The translations under genes and the position numbers were made by a program. A DNA stretch of 64,000 nucleotides, taken from Amphimedon queenslandica (taxonomy: Eukaryota > Porifera > Demospongiae > Haplosclerida > Niphatidae). The stretch lies in contig NW_003546242.1 in assembly GCF_000090795.2 (NCBI RefSeq), forward strand, positions 1,812,216 through 1,876,215. Direction: 5' to 3'. Each line of letters begins with the position of its first letter. Within the stretch, counting starts at the first letter, position 1. Of the stretch, positions 1 through 10,800 are shown one piece after another. The notes under the pieces were generated by a model that ran no database searches, had not been told where the DNA came from, and saw nothing but the letters and a program-made list of their open reading frames with translations.

Positions 1-190
1 CATGTAAACATGTTTCTTTAATCATCGTGTACATGTACATGTACATGACCATGATCGTGTAGATGGCTATTTACATGTACATGATATGGATCATATCCAT
101 GTACATGTATATACACCATATCATACCGTGTGGTATGGATACATTGTATGCATGTGCATGTATGATCATTAATTCCTAGTACATGTACAT
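1..190. repeat. TACATG-rich simple repeat
   Basis: Irregular runs built on the self-complementary hexamer ACATGT, broken by single-base changes. The same motif recurs in spacers and in many introns of the window, but not in the exons I joined. No gene is visible in this stretch. Confidence 0.8.
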
Positions 191-194
191 GAAC

Positions 195-790
195 ATGTTC
201 TTACTTCCATCAGAAATATCTCAGTTTTGAGAAGAGCATGGACTTCTTGAAACTTTTTATTGTCAATTTCTGGTTGAGTTTCTTACCAAAGAAATGAATT
301 GCTAATGCTCCACAGATGAAGCCATATTACCTAATATAGACAATAAACCATTACAAACTCATTCACAATAGTATTGTATTCAGGTCAATTTTATCAGGCC
401 AAACTTTAATTTTTTGGGGGATGTGGGTTTAATGAAAAGACTACTTAACATACGTACTATTGATGATGTGGTCCTCTCACTCCCACTGCTGTGGAGCTGA
501 GGAGAACTGACTGAACCATTTCAAATTCATCAAACTCAACTTCTCCATTGCCATTGAGGTCAAACATTTTAAAGCTCGCTCAAAGTGCTTTATTGGAGCA
601 AAACAAGAGAAAGAGAAAGGGAGAAAGAGAGGAAGAAGAGAGAGAGGGAGATCATATCATGTATACATACCTATGTGTCTATGACTTACTGGCTAATAAT
701 GTTAATAGAATAGGAAATCAGAGAAAGAAACAAGGTCATGTTGACCTAACTTGCTAAAAAGACTGTTACTATCCTCCATATGACCTAAAT
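195..790 (-). pseudogene. MICU1-like (mitochondrial calcium uptake) gene fragment, frameshifted
   Basis: Three blocks read on the minus strand in the order of the MICU1 EF-hand region. The block at about 700-780 reads GQHDLVSFSDFLF. The block at about 458-600 contains a canonical EF-hand, [20 protein letters not shown], followed by QSVLLSS. The block at about 200-320 reads GFICGALAIHFFGKKLNQKL and then a helix ending LLKTEIFLMEV. MICU1 proteins gate the mitochondrial calcium uniporter in the intermembrane space. Splice-like junctions are present (donors CCA|GTAAGT and ATA|GTACGT), but each block needs a one-base shift to stay in the family reading frame: after SDF, before FKMFD, and inside the third block. 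Upstream exons and a stop are not in the window. It is either a decaying copy or a real gene with several indel errors; the EF-hand assignment is firm, the pseudogene status less so. Confidence 0.6.
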
Positions 791-931
791 GCTCCTTCTT
801 TATTGTCTTGAATAAAAAGAAAGAGAGAGGGGGAGGGAGAAAGGAAGCAACAATACTAGCAGCAACTAGTCTTCGCCTATGCAAAGCTAGGCGAGGCCAA
901 TAATACATAAGTACATAGCATAAGTACACAT

Positions 932-1655
932 CAGGCATGGGGTCAAGCACTTGGTGCTTGTACTTAAGCACAAATAAGCACAGCTTTCTAAGTACTTAAT
1001 GCTGCTTACAAGTACCTTTTCAATATAATCTATGTGCTTTGTACTTGTACTTAATTACTTTTACAAATTTACAAAAGTGCTTTTAAGCACAGCAAAAATT
1101 ACACACGAATAGTGTACAGCATATACATGTACATGTACATCTACAACTACATGTACATCTATATGTCGATGTCATGTACACGTACCACTACATGTACATG
1201 TACACTACATGTACATGTACCACTACATCTACATGGTACATCTACATGTACATGTTGATGTCATGTACATGTTCCACTACATGTACATGTACATGTAGTA
1301 TACAAGTTTAGTAGCACATTGTGTGATTGCATGTTAACTTGAAGAACGGTAATGGCATCACCTTTAGTGGTATCACTCCAAAGCTCTCTGCTGTTTCTAT
1401 TTATTATGAACAATTCACAGAGTTAGTGTTTATTAGTTGCAATAGTAATTAACTATAATTGTAATTTTACTTAATTTTTACACTTATTGAATATCTAGTA
1501 CTTATTAATGTAATTAAGCACTCTGGAGAATGCTTGTTCTTGTACTTAAACACTAATGTTAAAGCTAGGGATTGTGCTTGTGCTGGTACTTCTAACACAT
1601 ATAAGTGCTTGTGTTTGTGTTTAAGCACATTTCCTAGTGCTTGACCCCATGTCTG
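932..1655. mobile_element. hAT-type MITE, 724 bp, 8-bp target-site duplication
   Basis: Terminal inverted repeats of about 19 bp match with one or two differences: CAGGCATGGGGTCAAGCAC at the left, and its complement beginning CAGACATGGGGTC at the right. They are flanked by the exact 8-bp direct repeat GTACACAT (924-931 and 1656-1663). An 8-bp duplication and CAG-type ends are diagnostic of hAT elements. There is no transposase; the interior is made of AAGCAC/AAGTACTT-like short repeats near the ends and TACATGTA runs in the middle, so it is non-autonomous. Confidence 0.88.
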
Positions 1656-1679
1656 GTACACATACAACAATATGTATCA

Positions 1680-2700
1680 GCAAAATTAATGTAATAAAAA
1701 GTTGGGGTAATTTTGGAGCCATTTTTTGGAAAAAACCATGGCTTTGCTTTTGCCTTTGCTTTTTTTAAATTTGCCCCTTTTTAAAGTGGCCATAGCTCAA
1801 AACATTGTAGCTGGAATCAGCTCAAGCATTCTAATGTACATAGCACAAGGCCATCATACATATCAGAGAAGGTAATAAAAATTGGGGGCAATCTTGGAAC
1901 TATCTTTTGCAAAACCATTTGCTATTTTTAAAAATTTGCCAACACAGGAAAAATCTTCATAGGGTTTGCAAATTAAATTTCAATTACCACTTATAGCTTT
2001 TTTGCATGGGTTTACTTTTGACTGATTATACAGGAATTCCTCAACCTGGTCATTAAAAACTTTGATCTGTTGCCTCCAAAGTGTAGGGAAAGTTAATGAA
2101 AACTTTTATTTCACATAAAAAATTAGCTATCATTTGTCTAAAGGGGAAGAGAAAGGAACTAAGTTAAATAAATGGTATAAAGGAGTAAAAACAGAAAATT
2201 TTGCTATGCATGTACATTGTAAAACAGTGACATGTATTCTTTTTTGAAAGTAATTAGTATGCTTTCCCTTAACTTCACTATCATTTTAATGGATACTATC
2301 CATATGACATACATACCTGTCAAGCATATAAAAATACACACTGAAACATACTTATTTTCAATAATAAGCAAAAAATTTATTGCTTATGTGAGACTGTGTA
2401 AGCCCAAGAAAAGTTTTAGAAAGTGTTCATAACTCAAAAAATTAAAGTTAGAACAGCTCAAACATTGTAGCATAAGGATATCAATACACATTACAAAAAG
2501 CAATAAAAATTGGGGTGATTTCAAAGCCATTAAAAATATGGGCTATAGCCTTTTGCTAACTTCATAAAAGTGCTCATAACTTTAAAAAATGAAGTTGGAA
2601 TCAGCTCAAACATTCTACATAGCATAAGGACATCAACATGCATCAGAGAATGTAATAATAATTGGGGGAGCTTATCATATTACACATTCTCTAACAACTG
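1680..2700. repeat. Diverged dispersed repeat, several units
   Basis: At least three loosely repeated paragraphs share the order: AATAAAAATTGGGG, a GCCATTTTTG-like block, CATAACT, TTGGAATCAGCTCAAACATTCTA, then CATCAGAGAATGTAATAA. The same phrases recur near 17.3, 22.1, 34.7, 44.4, 46.9 and 51.7 kb. The best preserved copy (44353-44916) has terminal inverted repeats, so this tract is probably old copies of that element. No coding frame is supported. Confidence 0.6.
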
Positions 2701-2929
2701 TACACCAAATGAGGTGGAGTTTTAATGTAAAAGGTTCATTATCTTCATGAAATGATTTGTTTATTAATATCCTCAATACAGTCCCTACTTAATGCTGATT
2801 TTGGCAGATATTAGCAAGACTAACTTTTATGGGAGAGAGTGAAATAGACAGGAGGTAAGGCATAAAAGTACTTATATCCTACTGATGACACACATCAAAG
2901 GTACCGCATGCACTATAACCCAGCAAGAC

Positions 2930-3003
2930 CACAGCAGTGATCTAAGCCACCCACAACAGTGATCTAACCCACCCACAACGATGTTATAAGCCACCCACAA
3001 TTT
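2930..3003. repeat. Short tandem repeat, about 24-bp unit
   Basis: Three imperfect copies of a unit containing GTGATCTAAGCCACCCACAA follow one another. The third copy is more diverged. Confidence 0.7.
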
Positions 3004-3204
3004 AATCAAAGATTGTTATTATTTTGATTAAAAAAACAATTATAATTCTTTATTATTCTTGATGGACTGGTGCAGAATAGTACTGATTATACGAAGAAGG
3101 CTGAAAAAAAATTTCATCATTGCCGGAAAACCTCTGCAGGATTACCGATTACATGAAGAGGGCTATCAAAAATTCATTGATTAAAAAACCTCTTATAAAG
3201 GTTG

Positions 3205-3432
3205 TCATTTCAAGGAGCCATGCCTTAATGCTGTATTGTGTATTGCTTTCTTGTTTGGATCAGATCTGGCTTTGAATGGGTGAACAATTACGGTGTATCC
3301 ATCCGGTGTTTCATCCTCTAACACCACTTCTATCTCTTCTTCTAGCTCTGGCACTGTTTCCATCTCTTTTTCAGGCATAGTTTCCACATTTTTATCGTCT
3401 GATATCTTACTTCTTCTCAATCTCTTGCTCAT
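3205..3432 (-). CDS. Small hypothetical acidic protein, doubtful
   Basis: A 75-codon open frame starting MSKRLRRSKISDDK, with a basic start and an acidic middle (ELEEEIEVVLEDE). I do not recognise it. An alternative reading begins upstream at MAEGAYEQEIEK and runs into a donor-like AA|GTAAGA, which would make this a first coding exon in another frame. No downstream exon was found, so it may be chance. Confidence 0.2.
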   Translation of the reverse strand: MSKRLRRSKISDDKNVETMPEKEMETVPELEEEIEVVLEDETPDGYTVIVHPFKARSDPNKKAIHNTALRHGSLK

Positions 3433-3554
3433 AAGCTCCTTCAGCCATTATTATTCAATGTCAGCACGTGGTAAATCTGCGCATGTGTTTGCGCAGAGCC
3501 CTTGATATGCATCATCATGACATGAGCAATTGATAACATGGCTAGTTCGTGATG

Positions 3555-3801
3555 TACCGTACGAGTATAAAATTCTGTGGGGCATTTAATTTCACGGATT
3601 TCATGGGTGACTTCTCAACCACGAAAATTAATACTCTGGAAATGCTCATTGCGCATGCGCAGCATGTGAAAATCAATGACTTAATGAAAGTACACGTGCA
3701 AAAACACAAAATTAACCCCCTTAAAATTAAAGAATTTAATTTAAGAGCTATTCACTAAAACACAAAATTTTATACCCTCAAAATTTCCTACCAGTACGGT
3801 A
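3555..3801. mobile_element. MITE with TACCGTAC ends, 247 bp
   Basis: The ends are inverted: TACCGTACGAGTATAAAATT at the left, and a right end whose complement begins TACCGTACTGGTAGGAAATT. Both continue into AAATT(T/C)TGTGGGG-like sequence. A related element with the same terminal octamer and AGGAAATTTTGGAGG core lies at 29278-29488. There is no coding capacity. The target duplication is not clear and may be only TA. Confidence 0.65.
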
Positions 3802-4296
3802 TCTAATTTATAGTACCTCCCCCTCGGGCGCATGTGCCCTCAGGATCAGTGACTGTAAATTAGATACATCACTCCTAGCCCTGTTATAAGTATTACATAC
3901 ACGTATTATATGCACATTTACGAAAGGTATAACCTTAATTAAGTCTGTTTTACTAATTCATTATTTTTGATTGAAGATTTGACTCTAGTACTTAAGCACA
4001 TTCTTAAGTGAGACATGACCAGTGGTATAACAGCCCATTAGCAAAAATTTATCACTATTACCAAAATTTTAAAAATTATTAGCTTTAATTTACGATACCT
4101 TCCAGATTCTCATGAAATCCTCTTATTATTGAAGAAACTCATTACTTTAATGCAACTTAGTGAGCCTAAAGTTTTTAGTCAGTCTATCTCTAACAGGATC
4201 AAAGAAAGAAACCTAATAGAAATAAAAAATGAATATAATTTCATTAGAATGTTGTCAGCTGATTTGGTAGGCGGTGTCACCACACCCATATTTGCA
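3802..4296. other. Spacer upstream of the hAT insertion, original SLC12 upstream region
   Basis: No supported gene. Because the hAT at 4305-7832 interrupted a site now adjacent to the SLC12 start, this stretch is the DNA that used to lie immediately upstream of that gene and probably contains its ancestral promoter. It includes a GGCGGTGTCACCACACCC segment just before the insertion. Confidence 0.4.
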
Positions 4297-4304
4297 CCCC
4301 TCGC

Positions 4305-7300
4305 CAGGGTTGCCAGATCATGAACAAAGTTCATGTTTCATGAACTTTTGGGCTTTTGCATGAACTTTTTATAACCTTAAATTTTTCATGAACTTTTCAT
4401 GAACATTTCAATGTGATAGCATGAACTTGCATGAACAATGATGAATTGCATGGCACAGCATCTGTTTTATGCACTGATGCATTCTGAACATGCTCAGCTG
4501 ACTGTAGCAGCTGTACATTTATTCAAATTTCAAATCTGACTATTCTGTAAATGCCAAAATGGAAGCCAGTTCTGATGAAAGCTCTGAGTATGACAGCTCT
4601 GCTGAACTTCATAGTGAATGTGACACCACTTCACCAAAGAGTAAAAGGAAGAAGGTACTATAGCTATGATCTAAATCTCATCACTAGCATCATAAACCAG
4701 CTATATTCTATTAACTAGGTGTATGTATAGAAAGAGTAAGAAAGGTCTGGAATCAAGTTCAAGCTCAAGTTCAAGAAAGTCATTTTATCAGACTTATCGA
4801 AAAGCTTGGGAAAGGGATCCAAAGCTAAAACCTTGGCTGATGGAAATAAAAGGAAAGCGGCCTCATAAAGCATTTTGCCGAGTTTGTAAAAGAGACATGT
4901 CCAGCTATTGCAATGGGACTTCCGGTCGCATTGATTTAATGATATTCATTGGAATTACCATAGCAACGGCAGCTCAGCAATGGTGGATTGATAGGACGCT
5001 TCACTACAAAGCCTGCTAACGTCTTTCTGGTTCATGGATGGGACCTCACTAGATACTTGGAGCTTCTTGAATGCTACTTAATGCAATTGGTTATGGTAGT
5101 TTTTTCATATTCTATTGTTAAAGTGGCAGGCGTGGCGCAAGAAGACTCATCCACTAACAAAAGGCCTTCTTGTTATTACTTTAAAAGGATCTAGAGACAT
5201 GATTTGCTTGTATAGCTGTTAAGCACTCTTAGTTTTACTTTATTATTCCCGTGAGAAGAGAAAAGCACTTGTTCACTCTTGTTGCTGCACCCGTTATCAC
5301 TGAGACAACTAAAATTATTTCACCTTTAGAAGACTAAAGTACCGAACAAAGTTTTGAATTTCTTTATCTTTTTTGCATGATTGGGCAGTAAAAATGTTGT
5401 ACTTTCACAAAATAAGTGCGCAATTTGTCAAAAATTGTTTGAAATTTAGATATAACCATTCAAAAAGTAAAAAAATTATCATACATACATAAAGGAATGA
5501 CAAAATGGCGGCACTGACTGCCCTCATCTTTAATCTGCAAATGTTCCACACAAAGTTACTCCAAGTGCTGTCATATTTAGCAGGAACACAGGTATAATTA
5601 TGGAGAACAACTACTGAAGTGCGCAAATTGATGAGACTTATTCTGAAGAAAGATATAGCCTAGTAAATGGAAATGTCCATTCCTGCCCTGTATAAAGTCA
5701 ACCAGTAGTATACGGAGATAATTGCTCAGTATACTAATCCGCGACCACTCATTGCTGGACATGAAATGACAGCTGTTATTACAGCTTTACGAAAACACGA
5801 GAGTACAACTTACCATCAAGAAAAGGTAAAAATGCTACAAATTCCTTCTGCTAGCCGAATTGACACAATGTTTCAAACCCAAGATCAAGGTACAAGTGCT
5901 GTTAAGGAAACTGAGTTACGATTAGCAGCCTTCATCAGCGAGCACAATTTGACGGTCATTTAATATAATGGATCACTTCAGTGACCTACTGGTTAAGCTT
6001 TGTCCTGATTCTAAAATTGCTGCTGATGTAAAATGTAAAAGGACAAAAACGAAATGCATCATAAAAAATGTATTAGCTCCGCATTTTCATAGTAAGCTAG
6101 TTGATAGCTTAAAGAGGAATACCTTTTCATTAATAATAGATGAAACAACAGATGTGTCGACAAAAAAAGAGCTAGCTTTAGTGACAAGACAGTACAGTCC
6201 AGAGTTGAAGAATGTTTCATGCTCCTTATATGAATTGATCCAGTTAGATGCAGGAAATGCTGAGGCCATTTTTCAGTCAATATGCAAAGTTTTAGAAAGA
6301 GATAACATACCCTTAAGCAACATCATAGGGTTTGCTGCCGACACTATAGATGTAATGTTCGGACCACACAATAGTGTTGTTTCTCGTTTAAAGCAAAAGG
6401 TTCCAAATGTTTTTGTTTTCCAATGCATTTGTCACAGTGCACATTTGTGTGCTTCACATGCCTGTGAGAAACTCCCTCAAACAGCAGAGGAGCTTATTCA
6501 CGATACATATAATTACTTCTGTCATAGTGCCAAACGCCAGGCTGAATTTGAAAAGTTTCAAGCTTTTGCAGAAGTGGAACCACATTGCATTTTAAAACGC
6601 TGCCAAACTCATTGGTTGTCTTTGCATTCGTGTGTCTAGAGAATTATTGAGCAAAGGGATGCACTCATCTTGTATTTTCAATTTGTTGTCACCACTGATA
6701 ACCTCTTAGCTTCTCAAAAAATATTGAGTCAGTTAGAAAATCCAATTTGGAAGCTTTACTTTCATTTTCTTAATTTTGTTTTGCCCAAGTTTACTGATTT
6801 AAATGTTATGTTTCAAAGTTACACTGCCTATCTCGTGGGTTATAAATACCATGTACAGAGATCTTTTGAGCTGCTATATGCTTAGCAGTTACTGGAAGCA
6901 AGGAAATCTAAAAGATCTTGATCCCACATCTGAAATAAATTTCTTACCTTTAACAAAAATGTATATGGGAGCAAAAATTGCGCTACTGCTTACTACAACA
7001 GAATAGAAGCAACGAGTATAGGTGATTTCCAGTACTTTCTAAAAAAAGTTCAAGAATTCTACATAGAAGCTGCTTGTCAAATCAAGAGCAGGTTTCCCAT
7101 TGGAGACCCTATGATTGAAATGTTTGAGGCTCTTGATCCATCTACTGACTGTCAATCGAAATTTCCAAGTCTTGTTCCTCTTGTTGCTTCATTTCCCAAT
7201 ATTATCAAAGAATCACAAATACAGCAGCTTGACAATGAGTGGCGTAAGCTAGCTATTGAAACACTCCCATTTAACAAAGAAGGCATGGAGCCAGAGGAAT

Positions 7301-7832
7301 TTTGGGGAAAATTACTAGAAGTCAAAAATGGGGCTGGAGAAACACAATTTAGTGTACTATGTCATTTTATGGGTAACATGTTAAGCCTACCACATGCTAA
7401 TGTAGATGCTGAAAAAATTTTTTCCTCAGTGAACCTCATCAAAACAAAATTGAGAAATAAGCTAAAAACAAGCACAGTTCGGGCAATTCTAAAAGCTAAG
7501 AATGGCATTAAGTTAAATGAAGGATGTGTTGAGTTCACTCCTTCATCTGATATGAGAATGATGATGACTTCAGAAACATTGTATCGTAGATCTTCTAGCC
7601 CTTCTTCCTCATCAGATGAATCAGATGAAAATTAGAGCATGACTAAACAGTAGTAAACACACAGTCACACACATATTCTTTGAGTTTATTCATTATAATT
7701 ACATTTTGAATAAAATTTTAACCAAAAAGTCAAATTATTTAAAAATTTTGCATGCATGAACTTTTTTTGATAAACATGAACTTTTCTCAAAAAAATTGTG
7801 AACTTTTGGCCAAACCCATCTGGCAACCCTGC
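4305..7832 (+). mobile_element. hAT transposon with BED-type transposase remnant, 3528 bp
   Basis: The ends are the 14-bp perfect inverted repeats CAGGGTTGCCAGAT (4305-4318) and ATCTGGCAACCCTG (7819-7832). They are flanked by the exact 8-bp duplication CCCCTCGC (4297-4304 and 7833-7840). Inside each end, several copies of a CATGAACTTTT-like motif form subterminal repeats, as expected for transposase binding in hAT elements. The interior encodes a broken transposase. The perfect duplication implies a fairly recent insertion or one that is selectively kept. Confidence 0.93.
4559..7635 (+). pseudogene. Degenerate hAT transposase (BED finger, RNase-H core, C-terminal dimerisation)
   Basis: Pieces appear in family order. 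4559-4654 is an acidic/Ser-rich start (MEASSDESSEYDSS). 4723-4920 is a BED-like zinc finger half, HKAFCRVCKRDMS. An unrelated stretch of about 0.8 kb then separates it from ALRKHESTTYHQEK, which carries the missing His pair (5766-5963). 5968-6639 holds the DDE/RNase-H-like core with LIIDETTDVSTKKELAL and CICHSAHLC. 6670-7006 is a helical part. 7111-7635 is the C-terminal dimerisation region (LSLPHANVDAEKIFSSVNLI). Stops and frame changes separate the blocks at about 5964, 6640 and 6885-7006, so no active transposase is made. The family is hAT; the exact subfamily is not assigned. Confidence 0.82.
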
Positions 7833-7876
7833 CCCTCGCTCGCCTCAAATACTGACAAATAGTCAAATTATCAAAT

Positions 7877-10800
7877 ATGGAAGAAGGTCGAGGAGAGATT
7901 GAGTTGGAAACGAGGTGATTGCCCAACTTTTAGATAGTATTTTACGACATTTCGTCGTAGGTTTGAAGTGGAAGATGTCGATGAGCATCACCAGCAATCA
8001 TTTTCAGTGGTAGATCCAGTGACCACCACTGTCACCAGTTCATACCATACTTCCGATGCTGTCCCTAATACAGTTTATTATCGGGACCAAGTTGATGATA
8101 AAGGCCTTCCCAGACCTTCTTTAGATGCACTCCATGATATTGAACAACACACTGTTAAAAGATCATCTGTAAGTCTGTACATGTGTACATTCTACATGTA
8201 CTTGTATGTAGTCTATTATTCATTAATAAGAAAAATGACAGTATAATTAATTCTTTGCCTGTACATCCAATTAAGATTACTCTTGATCCAACCGATGCCA
8301 AAAATAAACAAATTAAATAAACTATTTGTTTAATGTGTGTGTCTGTGTACCTTATACATAGAGATGTGTATTGGCAAATTACTAATACTGATTATTGATT
8401 AATACTGATTATTGTTAGCAAAATTATCACAATTATTGCGATTATCATTAAGAAATCAAAATGATTAGTATGAATTTTAATAATGGTATGATTGTATTAA
8501 TCAATGGTATCAGTAACACCAATGAATAAAATACTTATAAATTGTTACTTAAAAATACAAGTTTGTCCAAATTATCTGGAAGCAATCGGCTTCTTTTGTC
8601 AGTGAGAACATTTCCAGCTGTTGAAAATAGTTCCTCTGATCTGACGCTAGTAGCTGGAACACACCAAAGCTTACGGACTAATTTACAGAGTGTTGGGTAA
8701 TGACTTTTATGAATACTCCACCATTCCATTGGGTCACCATCATATTCCAGCATATCCTCATCATTATACATGTATCTTCTAACTTCAGAGAGTACAATTT
8801 CTAGAGATGAATTTGGTGTCAAACTACTGTCTTTAGACGCCATAAAATCAGAAAATAATACAGATGCCAGCTTTTGCTTCTTCTTAGGTGGATCAGATGG
8901 TAGATCATTAGTTGGGCCAGTAGCTTCACAAACTTCAGTAGCTTCACAATCTGTTGGTAGATTTTCATTGAGTATATCAAAAAGGTCTATCTTCACTGCT
9001 TCAACAACATTCTCACACTCCTCAACAGGTATAAATGGGTTTAGATCTTTGAATCTTGGATCCAAGTATGAAGATTTCTTCAGAACTAATTGCAAGTTGT
9101 CATCATTATACCGAGACACCAAATCTTCATAAATAGCTTGCTTTACCTTTTTGATGTGTGTACTGTCTTCTTCTTTAATTGCAAGTGTTATATGTAGTAG
9201 TTTATATAACAATGGGTATAACATACCAGTAGCAGGATATGATGAACCACTCATAAGTGTCGTAGCTTGAACAAATGGCCTGGGAACATTAATAAGTTCA
9301 TTTATTGGGGTGAGCATGAGCGAGACCCACACTAATCTGTCTAGGTCTATTTGCGTTACGTCTTGTTTATGAACAGAAGAATACGAAAATTAAATTAGTA
9401 TACTATTATTGATAAATTTGGACCACGTGGGCAAAATTAATCTAGAGGGTGTGGTCAAAAAGAGCAAGATGGCGGAAATTTTAACGTGACAAACTCAGAT
9501 TGAGTTTCTAACAGTTAGATAAGAGAGAGGGGCTGTCTAAAGCATCTCTAAAGGCTGAAGAACTTAAAAGCAGTTTGATCTAAGACTCCTCTAGATTAGT
9601 CCTCTCATTGACAGAATTAAAGTTGTGAGAGAAGCTTGATTAGAAGTTTAGCTTGTCACTTTTTCTCAAATTATTAGGACAGTTCATTCTTGTCACTTTT
9701 ACTAGGTCATTTTGGTCAGTGGTGTTAAATAGTGGGTTTGTTCTGTTCAGACCCTGTCGGACTAGTCTCGCGTAGCCAGACTCCTCCCCTTTTTGACTTA
9801 GGAGTCTGGCTACGCGAGACTACCGTCGGACTATGAGGATGGAGTCTGAATATGCATGCACGTTAAGAGCTGGATTGATTTTATTTCAATAGTTTTATTT
9901 CAAAAAGATGTTAATTAATGGAAGCTTGATTAAAAGTTTAGCTTGGCACATTTTTTTCAAAGTGACAGGATAGTTCATCCTTGTCTCTTTTACTGGGTTA
10001 TTTTGGTTGTGTTAACTGGTGTTTGTTCTGTTCAGACCCTGGCCATGATGCTGGGGTCTGAATATGCATGCAGGCTAAGAGCTGGATTTATTATAATTTT
10101 AATCTTCTTATCAAACAATGTGAATTGATGGCTCGCCCCCTCAATGTTTACATTCACCTAGTGATGTTACATTCCTCACCCTCAGGTAAGTAACTGCAAA
10201 TAACTCTATCTGAACTACTTAAAAGAACTGCACAGAGTGCTGGCTGTTGCTCATTACCCTTTCCAACATGTGATGTGTTGATCCCCATCGAGTGTCTACT
10301 TGTTGAATCAGTTCATGCTTAGGTAAGTTCAAAAGAGCTTGCTTACTTCAGAATTCATATGTAGCTTTTGTCGACTTTCGAAAATGCCCTACTAACTTCC
10401 ATATCTTAGCAAGGACTCTTGCAATGTAGTCAATGTTGAAAGATTTCTGAACACTTAGCTGCAATGTGTGGCTAATGCATGGAATGTGTAGCACCTTAAG
10501 ATGGTGTACGACAGCATTTACCATGTTCTGCCCATTATCTGTACTAAATGCATACACCTTTTCATCTAGGTTCCATTCAGATAATGACTCATTCAAAACT
10601 AAAACAAGATTTTCGGCAGTATGAGCAGAATCAGCCTCCTTTGTCATTAGACAGTAGTGCTTCATCTTCATATTTGTGTCAACAAAGTGAACGGTTAGAG
10701 ACAGGTAACCACGATTATGGCACCCAGTCAATAGATCTGTAGTAAACGAACAGTGTATGGCTTCATTATCAAGTTCCTGTTTCACAATCTCCTTAGTAGC

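Noticed and set aside
1100-1310. TACATG runs as CRISPR or satellite array
   Set aside because: Irregular hexamer variation with no repeat-spacer structure; the same runs occur across introns and spacers.
4988-5194. Small open frames in the block that interrupts the first hAT transposase
   Set aside because: They overlap each other in different frames and show no motif; likely chance openings in inserted DNA.
8770-9132. 120-codon plus-strand frame inside the second hAT
   Set aside because: Antisense of the transposase C-terminal half, which carries the hAT dimerisation motif.
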